Shown: positions 36,030 to 44,882, counted from the first letter of the stretch. The stretch: DNA of 64,000 nucleotides from PALSA-894 sp963734185 (GCA_963734185.1 CAVTGA010000001.1:2480001-2544000); one strand, 5' to 3'. Notes: a model not told the origin generated them from the letters alone. A program made the numbers and translations.

Positions 36030-37314
36030 GCGGCTGCCATGGACGCTGCACGCCTACCGGCGGCTTGCCGCCGCCGCGACGGCGCTCGTGCCGGCGGTGC
36101 TGGCGAGCCGTCTCAAGCAGGGCAAGGAGCATCCCGAGCGGCTCGGCGAGCGGCGCGGCGAAACCAGCATTGCACGTCCGGCCGGGCCGCTGATCTGGGC
36201 GCATGGCGCGAGCGTCGGCGAGATGCTCGCGGTCATTCCGCTGGTCGAGGGCCTGTGCGAGCGCGGCTTCGCCGTCCTCGTCACTTCGGGAACGATGACG
36301 TCGGCGCGGCTCGCCGAGCGGCGGCTGCCGCCCGACGCGATCCACCAATTCGTGCCGCTCGATGCGCCCAGCTATCTGCGGCGCTTCCTCGAGCATTGGC
36401 GGCCCAATCTCGTGCTGCTCGCCGAATCCGACTTGTGGCCGAACCGGATCATGGCCTGCGCCGACCGCGGCATCCCGATGATCCTCGTCAACGGGCGGCT
36501 GTCGGAACGCTCGTTCGCGCGCTGGCGCCGCGTGCCGCGGACGATCGCTGCGCTGCTCGGCCGGTTCGATCTGTGTCTGGCGCAATCGGAGCCGGACGCC
36601 GAGCGCCTGAGCGCGCTCGGAGCCCCGCGCGTCAGCGTGACCGGCAATCTGAAGCTCGACGTGCCGGCGCCCCCGGTCGATGCGCAGAAGCTCGCGGCCA
36701 TGCGCGCAGCCATCGGCCAGCGCCCGCTGATCGCGGCGGCCTCGACCCATCCGGGCGAGGAAGCGGTCGTGCTCGACGTGCACCGGCGGCTGCGCCAAAG
36801 CTTTCGCGGCCTGCTCACCGTGATCGTGCCGCGCCATCCGGAGCGCGGGCCCGGCGTGGTGGACATCGCGTCGGTCGCGGGCCTGCCCGCCGTGATGCGT
36901 TCGCGCGGCCACCTGCCCGACCGCGGCACCGAGGTCTACGTCGCCGACACGATCGGCGAGCTCGGCCTGATCTATCGTCTCGCCCCGATCGTGTTTATGG
37001 GCGGCTCGCTGGTGCGCCATGGCGGGCAGAACCCGATCGAGGCGGCCAAGCTCGGCGCCGCCCTGCTGCACGGGCCGCACGTGTGGAACTTCAAGGAAAT
37101 CTACCTCGCGCTCGACGAGGCGCGCGGCGCCGAGGAGGTGCTGGACGTGAACAAGCTCGCGGTGCGCATCGGCGCGTGGCTCACCGATGCGGCCGCGCGC
37201 AAGCAGGTTGCCGATTCGGCGCTCGCGACGGTGGAGCAGCTCGGCGGCGCGCTCAAGCGCACGATCGCGGCGATCGAGCCCTATCTGATGCAGCTCGACC
37301 TGGAACATCGGTAA
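36022..37314 (+). CDS. waaA: 3-deoxy-D-manno-octulosonic acid transferase WaaA (KdtA)
   Basis: This 430-residue GT30 glycosyltransferase attaches Kdo to lipid IVA. A membrane-binding N-terminus precedes WAHGASVGEML with catalytic Glu67. The nucleotide-sugar site includes AASTHPGEEAVVLDVH, VPRHPERGPGVV and the C-terminal MGGSLVRHGGQNPIEAAKLGAALLHGPHVWNF. The GTG start at 36022 overlaps the acyltransferase stop; later starts would cut the conserved N-terminus. Together with lpxK it defines an LPS core/lipid A segment. Confidence 0.95.
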   Translation: MAKRLPWTLHAYRRLAAAATALVPAVLASRLKQGKEHPERLGERRGETSIARPAGPLIWAHGASVGEMLAVIPLVEGLCERGFAVLVTSGTMTSARLAERRLPPDAIHQFVPLDAPSYLRRFLEHWRPNLVLLAESDLWPNRIMACADRGIPMILVNGRLSERSFARWRRVPRTIAALLGRFDLCLAQSEPDAERLSALGAPRVSVTGNLKLDVPAPPVDAQKLAAMRAAIGQRPLIAAASTHPGEEAVVLDVHRRLRQSFRGLLTVIVPRHPERGPGVVDIASVAGLPAVMRSRGHLPDRGTEVYVADTIGELGLIYRLAPIVFMGGSLVRHGGQNPIEAAKLGAALLHGPHVWNFKEIYLALDEARGAEEVLDVNKLAVRIGAWLTDAAARKQVADSALATVEQLGGALKRTIAAIEPYLMQLDLEHR

Positions 37315-37319
37315 AACGC

Positions 37320-38357
37320 ATGCGCGCGCCGGCCTTCTGGTGGCGGAAGCAAGGAGGGCCGCAGGCCGCGCTGCTCGCGCCGTTCGCGGCTGCCTATGGC
37401 GTCATCGCGGCCCAGCGCCTGCGCCGGCCGGGCCGGCGCGCGAGCATCCCAGTCATCTGCATCGGCAATCCGACGGTCGGCGGTGCCGGCAAGACGCCGG
37501 CCGCGATCGCCGCGGCACGGTTCCTCGCCGCTGCCGGCGAGCGCCCGATGCTGCTGAGCCGCGGCTATGGCGGCCGATTGCACGGACCCGTCATGGTCGA
37601 TGCCGCCGTTCACGGCGCGCGCGACGTCGGCGATGAACCGCTGCTGCTGGCGCGGGCGGCGCCGACCATCGTTTCCCGCGACCGCCCGGCCGGCGCGCGC
37701 CTGGCCCATGAAAGCGGTGCAAGCGCCATCGTCATGGACGACGGGTTCCAGAATCCATCGCTCGCCAAGGACCTTTCGGTGCTCGTGGTGGACGGCCGCC
37801 GCGGCCTCGGCAACGGCCGTGTGTTTCCCGCCGGCCCGCTGCGTGCGCCGCTCGAAGCCCAGCTCGCGCGCGCAGACGCGCTGCTGCTGGTGGGAGACGC
37901 CTCCGGCGCAGCCACGCTCGCGCGCGCCGCCCGCGCGCGCGGCATGACGATCTTCCATGCACGGCTTGAGCCCGATCGGGAGGCGATCGCCGGACTCGCC
38001 GGCCGCCGCGTGCTCGCCTTTGCCGGCATCGGCGATCCGGAGAAATTCTTCGCGGCATTGGCGGCCGCGGGGATCGACGTCGCGGCGCGCCGGAGCTTTC
38101 CGGACCATCACGTCCATACGGCGGCGGAAGCCGGTGCGCTGTTGCGCGACGCCGAGCGTGACGGGCTCACGCTGGCGACGACGGAGAAGGACCACGTCCG
38201 CCTGCAGGGAGATGCGCTCGCGCCGCTCGCCGCGCGCACCCGCGTCGTGCCGGTCGCGCTTATCATCGAGGAGGCCGACGACTTCCGCCGCCTGCTCGTC
38301 GACACGGTCAGGCGGCCGCGAGACCCTACCGCACGCGCTCCGGATAATGGCGTTTGA
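37320..38357 (+). CDS. lpxK: Tetraacyldisaccharide 4'-kinase LpxK
   Basis: This 345-residue membrane-bound kinase adds the 4'-phosphate to form lipid IVA. The P-loop GNPTVGGAGKTP is at residues 49-60, and the partner motif MDDGFQNPSLAKDLSVLVVD is intact. The N-terminus (FWWRKQGGPQAALLAPFAAAYG) is the amphipathic membrane anchor. It follows waaA by five bases. Its last 32 bases overlap, in convergent orientation, the DUF2093 gene on the other strand. Confidence 0.95.
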   Translation: MRAPAFWWRKQGGPQAALLAPFAAAYGVIAAQRLRRPGRRASIPVICIGNPTVGGAGKTPAAIAAARFLAAAGERPMLLSRGYGGRLHGPVMVDAAVHGARDVGDEPLLLARAAPTIVSRDRPAGARLAHESGASAIVMDDGFQNPSLAKDLSVLVVDGRRGLGNGRVFPAGPLRAPLEAQLARADALLLVGDASGAATLARAARARGMTIFHARLEPDREAIAGLAGRRVLAFAGIGDPEKFFAALAAAGIDVAARRSFPDHHVHTAAEAGALLRDAERDGLTLATTEKDHVRLQGDALAPLAARTRVVPVALIIEEADDFRRLLVDTVRRPRDPTARAPDNGV

Positions 38358-38550
38358 GCACGGCTTCCGGCGTCGCGTAGGCTTCCTGCAGTTCCACGCT
38401 CCAGTATTTGAGCTCCTCGAGCGGGATCGGCACGCCGGTGACCGCGCAGCGCACGAACGCGCCCGGCCGCACGACGCGGAAGTCGCCGTCGAGGTACCTC
38501 ACGTCCGCCTCGCCCGGCATCGGCGATGGACCGCTATAGCGGTTGAGCAC
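38326..38550 (-). CDS. DUF2093 family small protein
   Basis: This 74-residue protein of DUF2093, a short family confined largely to alphaproteobacteria, shows the conserved LNRYSGPSPMPGEADVRYLDGDFRVVRPGAFVRCAVTGVPIPLEELKYWSVELQEAYATPEAVLKRH. The GTG at 38550 gives the usual length. The single Cys and Trp are conserved in my recollection of the family. It converges on and overlaps lpxK, as it often does in related genomes. The function is unknown. Confidence 0.88.
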   Translation of the reverse strand: MLNRYSGPSPMPGEADVRYLDGDFRVVRPGAFVRCAVTGVPIPLEELKYWSVELQEAYATPEAVLKRHYPERVR

Positions 38551-38708
38551 GTTCAGTCTCCGTTCATGCCGCAGGCGCCATGCGCAAACCCCGCCGCACC
38601 ATGGCGCAGAACATAATGCGTCGGTGGCGGAGGTAAACCCACTCAATTGTGATCTTGCGGCTCGGTCGATTCATCCGTGCTTTGGGTTAGCGTCGGCGGG
38701 AACCCGAC

Positions 38709-39533
38709 ATGCACCAAGCCATCGCTCTCGCTTTCGTCTTGATGCTGCCCGCCGCGAGCGCGGCGGCCGCGCCCGAGCGGATCGCCATTCCGCTCGGCGA
38801 CGTGAAGCTGCGCGCCGTGCTCTACCGGCCCGCCGGCAATGGTCCGTTTCCGGCGATCGTGGCGCTGCACGCCTGCGACGGGTTGGCGGCGCGGACCATG
38901 GCGATCGCGCCGCGCTATCGCGCCTGGGGCGAGCATCTCGCCGCCGCCGGATTCGTGGTCGTATTTCCCGACAGTTTCCGCTCGCGGTCTTTGCGTCCCC
39001 AATGCCGCGTCCGCGGCCGCACCATGGCGACCGGGCGCGAGCGCACCGCCGACGCCTATGCGGCGCGGCGCTGGCTGCAGGCGCAGAGTTTCGTCGCGCC
39101 CGACCGCGTTTCGCTGCTCGGCTGGGCCAATGGCGGCGTCGCAACCCTGTGGGCGGTGCGTCCGCGTCTTGCCGAGCGCGACGGCAAGCCGGATTTCCGC
39201 TCGTCCGCGGCGCTTTATCCGGGATGCCGCCGCTTACGCGAGGCGGCCTGGAGCGCGCGCCTGCCGACCCTGATCCTGATCGGCGCCAAGGACGACTGGA
39301 CGCCGGCAGCGGCGTGCGAGCAGATGGTCGCCGGCGCGCGCGGCCGCTCGGCGCGCACCGCCATCACGGTCTATCCGGGCGCGCATCACGCCTTCGATCA
39401 CCCCAACCTGCCGCTGCAGCTGCGCACCGGCATCGCGTTCTCGGGCGACGGCTCGGGGCGCGTGCACATCGGCTCGGATCCGTCCGCACGCGCGGACGCG
39501 ATGAAGCGCGTGACCGAGTGGCTCGCGCGGTGA
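38709..39533 (+). CDS. Dienelactone-hydrolase-like exported protein lacking the nucleophile
   Basis: This 274-residue alpha/beta-hydrolase of the dienelactone hydrolase family has a signal peptide (cleavage near ASAAAA). The nucleophile elbow reads GWANGG, with Ala140 where relatives have Ser or Cys (GWSNGG). The acid (Asp195/196 in GAKDDWTP) and His (His226/227 in GAHHAFD) are in place, and the oxyanion region ALHACDG is normal. It is therefore probably inactive as a classic hydrolase, or acts by binding. One base change (TCC to GCC) would suffice. It converges on xseA across a palindromic repeat. Confidence 0.85.
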   Translation: MHQAIALAFVLMLPAASAAAAPERIAIPLGDVKLRAVLYRPAGNGPFPAIVALHACDGLAARTMAIAPRYRAWGEHLAAAGFVVVFPDSFRSRSLRPQCRVRGRTMATGRERTADAYAARRWLQAQSFVAPDRVSLLGWANGGVATLWAVRPRLAERDGKPDFRSSAALYPGCRRLREAAWSARLPTLILIGAKDDWTPAAACEQMVAGARGRSARTAITVYPGAHHAFDHPNLPLQLRTGIAFSGDGSGRVHIGSDPSARADAMKRVTEWLAR

Positions 39534-39581
39534 GCGCATGATCCCGAAAAGTTGACAGACTTTTCGGACAAGATCATGCGC
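39534..39581. repeat. GCGCATGATC palindromic repeat, copy b
   Basis: This 48-bp element has 10-bp ends GCGCATGATC/GATCATGCGC and an inner CCGAAAAG/CTTTTCGG stem with loop TTGACAGA. It starts directly after the TGA stop of the dienelactone-hydrolase-like gene and lies between convergent genes. Its loop matches copy d (49513-49560) in inverse orientation rather than copies a and c, so two loop subtypes exist. Confidence 0.85.
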
Positions 39582-39601
39582 AAACGCAAAGACCGCGCGA
39601 T

Positions 39602-41191
39602 CTAGCCGAACAGGCTCCCCTGCCCGGGGTTGCCGTTGCCGCGCTTGGTCTTCGGTTTCGGCGGAGCCGAGCCGCCGCCCGGCGGCGCGCCGCCGGCGCC
39701 GGCGACCGCGCGCGCGGCGATGCGGCCGTCGGTGAACTCGATATCGAGCATGCTGTCGGGGATCACCGCGGCGGCATGGCGCAGCGGGCGGCCGTGGGGA
39801 TCGCGCACGAGAGCAAACCCGCGCGCCAGCACGCCCTGATAGGACAACGCAGCCAGCAGCCCGGACGCGTGCCCAAGCGACGCGGCACGGCGTTCGACCA
39901 GCCGGGTGACGGCGCGCCCGCCGCGCTCGAACAACGCGGCCGTGCGCTCGCGGTCGCGCACGATGCGCGCCCGATGCGCGGCGAGATTGGCGCGCACCGC
40001 GGCGGCCAACCTTCCGCCGGCGGCATTGAGGCGATCGCGGCGGCGGTCGCGCTGCACGTCGATGCAACGCCGCGCCCGGCGGCCGAGATTGCCGAGCCGC
40101 TCGTGCTCGGCGCGCACGCGCCCGTGCAGGAGCTGCGGGGAGAGCTTCGTGGCACAGCGCAGATATTGCTTGTGATGGATTTCCGCATTCGCCTTCAGCG
40201 CGCGCGGCAGCCGCTCGGCGAGCGCATCGAGCCGCTGGCACGGCACGGCCAGCAGCGCGTCGGCGGCCGGCAGCGCGCGCGCCGCGGCGCGCAGCTCGCC
40301 GCGCCGCGCATCGATCCCGCGCGCCCAACAGGACAACTGCCGCCGCGCCAGGCTGTGGATTTGCGCGATCAGATCGGCGCGCACCGGCACCGCCATCTCG
40401 GCCGCCGCCGACGGAGTCGGGGCGCGCCGGTCGGCGGCGAAATCGATCAAGGTCACGTCGGTCTCATGGCCGACCGCCGAGATCAGCGGGATCATGCTTT
40501 CGGCCGCGGCGCGCACCACGATCTCCTCGTTGAACGCCCACAGGTCCTCGAGCGAGCCGCCGCCGCGCGCCACGATGATGAGATCGGGCCGCGACGAGCC
40601 GGCAAGCGCGTTGAATCCGCGGATCGCCGCCGCGATCTCCTCGGCCGCTCCCTCGCCCTGCACCCGCACCGGCCAGAGCACCACGCGGCGCGGGAAGCGG
40701 TCGGCGAGCCGGTGCAGGATGTCGCGGATCACCGCGCCGGTCGGCGACGTGACGACGCCCACGACAGCCGGGAGATACGGCAACAGCTGCTTGCGCGCCG
40801 CATCGAACAGGCCTTCGGCGGCAAGCTTCCTCTTGCGCTCTTCCAGGAGCGCCATGAGCGCGCCGACGCCGGCCGGCTCCAGGCTCTCGACCACGATCTG
40901 GTAGGTCGAGCGGTTCGGATAGGTGGTGAGCCTACCGGTGACCGCGACCTCGAGACCCTCCTCGGGCTTGAAGCGCAGGCGCGCGAACGTCCCCTTCCAC
41001 AGCACCGCGTCGATGCGGGCGTCCGCGTCCTTGAGGCAGAAGTAGACGTGGCCGGAGGCGTGCGGCCCGCGATAGTTGGAGACCTCGCCGCGCACGCGCA
41101 CGAACGCATAGGCGTCCTCGACGGTGCGCTTGAGCGCCGCCGCGAGCTCGGAGACGGTCCATTCCGGGATGTTGACGCGCGGCTCGTTCAT
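39602..41191 (-). CDS. xseA: Exodeoxyribonuclease VII large subunit XseA
   Basis: This 529-residue catalytic subunit of exonuclease VII degrades single-stranded DNA. The N-terminal OB-fold (residues about 5-105) begins IPEWTVSELAAALKRTVEDAY. The catalytic domain has VGVVTSPTGAVIRDIL, RPDLIIVARGGGSLEDLWAFNEEIVVRA and GHETDVTLIDFAADRRAPTPSAAAE, all strongly conserved. A long helical region follows, then the C-terminal GVLARGFALVRDPHGRP. It is slightly longer than E. coli XseA because of a Gly/Pro/Lys-rich tail. The small subunit gene is not in the window. Confidence 0.95.
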   Translation of the reverse strand: MNEPRVNIPEWTVSELAAALKRTVEDAYAFVRVRGEVSNYRGPHASGHVYFCLKDADARIDAVLWKGTFARLRFKPEEGLEVAVTGRLTTYPNRSTYQIVVESLEPAGVGALMALLEERKRKLAAEGLFDAARKQLLPYLPAVVGVVTSPTGAVIRDILHRLADRFPRRVVLWPVRVQGEGAAEEIAAAIRGFNALAGSSRPDLIIVARGGGSLEDLWAFNEEIVVRAAAESMIPLISAVGHETDVTLIDFAADRRAPTPSAAAEMAVPVRADLIAQIHSLARRQLSCWARGIDARRGELRAAARALPAADALLAVPCQRLDALAERLPRALKANAEIHHKQYLRCATKLSPQLLHGRVRAEHERLGNLGRRARRCIDVQRDRRRDRLNAAGGRLAAAVRANLAAHRARIVRDRERTAALFERGGRAVTRLVERRAASLGHASGLLAALSYQGVLARGFALVRDPHGRPLRHAAAVIPDSMLDIEFTDGRIAARAVAGAGGAPPGGGSAPPKPKTKRGNGNPGQGSLFG

Positions 41192-41283
41192 CAGGCGAAT
41201 CGAATAGCGGTTTTGTAAGGTGCGAGGCCAGCCTAAAGTAGGCCGCGGCGAAACGAAAATCAGCCAAGCCCGTATAAGGTCCG

Positions 41284-41499
41284 ATGCATCCTGCCGTCGC
41301 ATTCCTGCTCGATGCGCTCGCCCTCTACGCAGCGATCGGGATGGTGACGGCGGTCGCGTTCGTCACCTTCGGCGTCACGCGCGTGTTGCCTGCACCGGCC
41401 CCGGTCAGCTTCGGCGCGCGGCTTCTGATCCTGCCCGGCGCCGCGGCGCTGTGGCCGTACGTGCTGGCACGCTGGATCAAAGCGCGAGGCGCCCAATGA
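41284..41499 (+). CDS. Small two-helix membrane protein upstream of the Rieske/ferric-reductase gene
   Basis: This 71-residue hydrophobic protein has two membrane helices at about residues 4-30 and 42-62. No named domain is recognised. Its stop overlaps the next miniprotein start (ATGA), which in turn overlaps the ferric-reductase/Rieske gene, so the three are coupled. It ends WPYVLARWIKARGAQ. A structural or assembly role for the membrane redox protein is a reasonable guess from context alone. Confidence 0.72.
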   Translation: MHPAVAFLLDALALYAAIGMVTAVAFVTFGVTRVLPAPAPVSFGARLLILPGAAALWPYVLARWIKARGAQ

Positions 41500-41636
41500 C
41501 GCGCGGCCACCGGGCGGTCCACCGCGTGCTGTGGCCGGCGCTCGCGCTGCTGGTCGGGCTCGGCTTCACCCTGGCGCTGGTGCTCAGGCCTGCACCCGAG
41601 CCGCCCGCACAGACGACCGAGGAGCCGCGCCGATGA
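41496..41636 (+). CDS. 46-residue single-helix membrane miniprotein
   Basis: This short protein has a basic N-terminus (TRGHRAVHR), one hydrophobic helix (about residues 12-30) and a Pro/Glu-rich tail. It is supported as a gene by exact ATGA overlaps with both neighbours and by membrane character like theirs. Its function is unknown; a subunit or assembly factor of the adjacent redox protein is possible. Confidence 0.6.
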   Translation: MTRGHRAVHRVLWPALALLVGLGFTLALVLRPAPEPPAQTTEEPRR

Positions 41637-42670
41637 GCGTCGGCTTCCAGGCGGTGCAGTGGAACACCCGCAAGCTCGTCTATGACGCCATCCTCATCGG
41701 CTGCGTCGCGCTGTTCATCGCCAGCTTCATGACGGTCGGCGCATGGCGCAATCCGCCCGCCGATGCGGCGGCGTGGATCAACCTGCGCATCAAGGCGTTC
41801 GGTACCTGCGCGTTCACGATGCTCACCGTCATCCTGATGGTCGGGCCGCTGGCGCGGCTCGACCGCCGCTTCCTGCCGCTGCTGTACAATCGCCGCCATT
41901 TCGGCGTGCTGACGTTCCTGGTCGCCTTGGTGCACGCCTGGTCGGTGGTCGACTGGTTCTCGGTGCAGGGCGCGATGGCGGACCTGATCAGCGAGATGAC
42001 CGCGAGCCCGAACTACGGGAAGTTCATCGGCTTCCCGATCAAGGCGCTGGGTCTGACCGGCCTCTCGATCCTGTTCCTTCTCGCCGCCACCAGCCACGAC
42101 TTCTGGCTCGCTTTCCTCACCCCGCGCGTCTGGAAGGCGCTGCACATGGCGCTGTACGTCGCCTATGGCGTGCTGGTGATGCATGTGGCGCTCGGCGTGA
42201 TGCAGGAGGATCGCCGCATCTTCATCCCGCTGCTGCTCGGCGGCTCGTTCGCGGCCGTGACGGCGCTGCATGTCGCGGCCGCCTGGCGCGAATGGGAGTC
42301 GAACCGAGGGACGCCGCTCAGTCCCGAGAACTGGCTCGAAGTCGGACCGCCGGACTCGATCCCGGACCAATGCGCGCGCATCGTCTCAGGCCCGGGCGGC
42401 GAGCGCATCGCGGTGTTCCGCGACGGCGACGAGATCGGCGCAGTCACCAATCTGTGCGCGCATCAGAACGGGCCGCTCGGCGAGGGCCGCATCATCGACG
42501 GCTGCATCACCTGCCCGTGGCACGGCTACCAGTACCGCCTGGCCGACGGCTGCGCGCCGCCGCCGTTCACCGAGAAGCTCGCGACCTTTCCGGTGCGGAT
42601 CAGGGACGGCATCGTGCAGGTCGACCCGCGCCCGCTGCCGCCGGGGACGCCCGCGGCGATCCGAGTGTGA
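41633..42670 (+). CDS. Ferric-reductase-like membrane domain fused to a Rieske [2Fe-2S] domain
   Basis: This 345-residue inner-membrane redox protein has a ferric-reductase-like domain with about six helices (residues 15-220). It carries two His pairs suited to two b hemes: H89/H101 and H171/H184. From about residue 245 a Rieske domain follows with ligands C275-x-H277 and C294-x2-H297 (NLCAHQNG, CPWHGYQ). There is no FAD/NAD(P)H domain, so the Rieske domain probably takes the electron-donor role. The start at 41633 overlaps the miniprotein stop. The physiological electron acceptor is unknown. Confidence 0.88.
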   Translation: MSVGFQAVQWNTRKLVYDAILIGCVALFIASFMTVGAWRNPPADAAAWINLRIKAFGTCAFTMLTVILMVGPLARLDRRFLPLLYNRRHFGVLTFLVALVHAWSVVDWFSVQGAMADLISEMTASPNYGKFIGFPIKALGLTGLSILFLLAATSHDFWLAFLTPRVWKALHMALYVAYGVLVMHVALGVMQEDRRIFIPLLLGGSFAAVTALHVAAAWREWESNRGTPLSPENWLEVGPPDSIPDQCARIVSGPGGERIAVFRDGDEIGAVTNLCAHQNGPLGEGRIIDGCITCPWHGYQYRLADGCAPPPFTEKLATFPVRIRDGIVQVDPRPLPPGTPAAIRV

Positions 42671-42705
42671 GGCGAAGGTCGCCGAATCTTGCTACATCGA
42701 CGCCC

Positions 42706-43983
42706 ATGAAGATCCTCCTCCTCGGCGGCGGCGGACGCGAGCATGCGCTGGCCTGGAAGATCGCCGGCTCGCCGCTGACCTCGAAGCTGTGGTGCGCGCC
42801 GGGCAATGCCGGCATCGCGCAAGAGGCCGAGTGTGTCCCAATCGACATCGCCGACCATGGCGCCGTCGTCGCGCTCTGCAAGGCGCAGCGGATCGATTTC
42901 GTGGTGGTCGGGCCGGACGACCCGCTGGTCGCCGGCATCGTCGACGACCTCGAAGCCGCCGGCTTCAAGACCTTCGGTCCGAGCAAGGCCGCGGCGCGGC
43001 TCGAAGGCTCGAAAGGCTTCACCAAGGACCTGTGCAAGGCGCACGGCATTCCGACCGCGGCCTATCAGCGCTTCACGGACGCGGCGCCGGCCAAGGCCTA
43101 TGTGCGCGCGCAGGGCGCGCCGATCGTGGTCAAGGCCGACGGGCTCGCGCTCGGCAAGGGCGTGGTGGTGGCGCAGACGGTCGCGCAGGCCGAGGCCGCG
43201 ATCGACATGATGTTCGGCGGTGGCCTCGGCGCCGCCGGAACGGAAGTCGTCGTCGAAGAGCTCCTTCAGGGCGAGGAAGTCTCCTTCTTCGCGCTATGCG
43301 ACGGCGAGAACGCGATCCCGCTCGCCTCGGCGCAGGACCACAAGCGCGCGTTCGACGGCGATGAAGGTCCGAACACCGGCGGCATGGGCGCATATTCGCC
43401 GGTGCCGGCGTTCACCGGCGATCTCGCGCACAGCGCCATGGCCGATTTCGTGCTGCCGACGTTGCGCGCGATGAAGGCGATGGGCACGCCGTTCAAGGGC
43501 ATCCTCTACCTCGGGCTGATGCTCGCCGCGCAGGGCCCGAAGCTGATCGAGTACAATGTGCGCTTCGGCGATCCCGAATGCCAGGTGATGATGCTGCGGC
43601 TGATGTCGGACCTCCTCCCGGCACTGATCGCGGCGCGCGACGGGCAGCTGAAGAATTTCGATCTGCGCTGGTACCAGGAGACGGCCTTGACCGTGGTGAT
43701 GGCGACCAAGGGCTATCCGGGGAGCTACCCCAAGGGCTCGACGGTCGAGGGGCTCGACGACGCCGCAGCGCTCGAGAACGTGCAGATCTTCCACGCCGGC
43801 ACCAGGGCCGAGGGCGGACGCATCCTCGCCAATGGCGGGCGCGTGCTCAACGTGTGCGCGCTCGGGCGCTCGGTCGCCGACGCGCAGGCGCGCGCCTATG
43901 CGGCGGTCGACCGCATCCGCTGGCCGGACGGATTCTGCCGCCGCGACATCGGATATCTGGCGATCGCGCGGGAGGGAACCTGA
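42706..43983 (+). CDS. purD: Phosphoribosylamine-glycine ligase PurD
   Basis: This 425-residue ATP-grasp enzyme catalyses the second step of purine synthesis. The N-terminus MKILLLGGGGREHALAWKI, the ATP-grasp residues IVVKADGLALGKGVVVA, the QDHKRAFDGDEGPNTGGMGAYSPVP block and EYNVRFGDPECQ are all intact. The start at 42706 follows the Rieske gene by 36 bp. The stop overlaps the start of the haloacetate dehalogenase gene (TGATG). No regulatory leader such as a purine riboswitch is evident. Confidence 0.97.
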   Translation: MKILLLGGGGREHALAWKIAGSPLTSKLWCAPGNAGIAQEAECVPIDIADHGAVVALCKAQRIDFVVVGPDDPLVAGIVDDLEAAGFKTFGPSKAAARLEGSKGFTKDLCKAHGIPTAAYQRFTDAAPAKAYVRAQGAPIVVKADGLALGKGVVVAQTVAQAEAAIDMMFGGGLGAAGTEVVVEELLQGEEVSFFALCDGENAIPLASAQDHKRAFDGDEGPNTGGMGAYSPVPAFTGDLAHSAMADFVLPTLRAMKAMGTPFKGILYLGLMLAAQGPKLIEYNVRFGDPECQVMMLRLMSDLLPALIAARDGQLKNFDLRWYQETALTVVMATKGYPGSYPKGSTVEGLDDAAALENVQIFHAGTRAEGGRILANGGRVLNVCALGRSVADAQARAYAAVDRIRWPDGFCRRDIGYLAIAREGT

Positions 43984-44882
43984 TGGACGACCTCGCCGAT
44001 CTGTTCCCCGGCTTCAAATCGGAATGGATCGACACTTCGGTCGGCAAGATCTTCGCCCGTGTCGGTGGCAGGGGCCCGCCGCTGCTGGCGCTGCACGGCT
44101 ACGCCCAGAGCAACGTGATGTGGCACCGGGTGGCACCGACGCTGGCCGAACGCTTCACCCTCGTGATCCCCGACCTGCCCGGCTACGGCTGGTCGGCGGT
44201 GCCGCAGGCCGGCCCGGATCATTCGCCCTACAGCAAGCGCGCCATGGCCAACGTGATGATCGAGGTGATGGAGCGCCTCGGCCACGTGCGCTTCCATCTC
44301 GCCGGCCACGACCGCGGCGGCCGGGTCGGCTACCGCCTCGCACTCGACCATCCGGGCCGCCTCGAGAAGCTGGCCGTGCTCGACATCATCCCGACCTACG
44401 ACATGTGGCACGGCATGGACCACAACATGGCGGCGCGGGTCTGGCACTGGACCTTCCTGTCGCTCCCCGCACCGTTCCCCGAGACGCTGATCGGCAAAGA
44501 CCCGGTGTTCTATCTGAAATGGAAGATGGCGCGGCAGACCAAGAGCAAGGACCTCGCACCGTTCGACCCGCGCGCGCTCGCGCACTATCTCGCCTTCTTC
44601 CAGGACCCGTTGCGCATCCACGCGACCTGCGAGGATTATCGTGCCGGGCGCACCACCGACCTGGCGCTCGACGAGGCCGACCGCGCGGCGGGGAAGAAGC
44701 TCGACGTGCCGCTGCTCGCGCTCTGGGGCGCGACCGGGATCCCGGCCGACCGCGGCCCGCTCGCGATCTGGCGCGAATGGGCCACGACCGTGTCGGGGGA
44801 GCCGATCGATTCCGGGCACTTCGTGTGCGAGGAGAACCCGCAGGCGACGGCCGCCGCGCTGCTCGCGTTCTTCGCCGCATGA
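43983..44882 (+). CDS. Haloacetate (fluoroacetate) dehalogenase, alpha/beta hydrolase
   Basis: This 299-residue hydrolase closely matches the fluoroacetate dehalogenase of Rhodopseudomonas palustris. The nucleophile Asp110 and carboxylate-binding Arg111 and Arg114 sit in AGHDRGGR; acid Asp134 lies in AVLDIIPT; halide-binding His155 and Trp156 are in VWHWTF; Tyr219 is in CEDYRAG; and the catalytic base is His279 in DSGHF. These numbers are the same as in the studied enzyme except the last, which is shifted by one. It should hydrolyse haloacetates to glycolate, possibly including C-F bonds. It is translationally coupled to purD and to a truncated GNAT frame. Confidence 0.87.
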   Translation: MDDLADLFPGFKSEWIDTSVGKIFARVGGRGPPLLALHGYAQSNVMWHRVAPTLAERFTLVIPDLPGYGWSAVPQAGPDHSPYSKRAMANVMIEVMERLGHVRFHLAGHDRGGRVGYRLALDHPGRLEKLAVLDIIPTYDMWHGMDHNMAARVWHWTFLSLPAPFPETLIGKDPVFYLKWKMARQTKSKDLAPFDPRALAHYLAFFQDPLRIHATCEDYRAGRTTDLALDEADRAAGKKLDVPLLALWGATGIPADRGPLAIWREWATTVSGEPIDSGHFVCEENPQATAAALLAFFAA

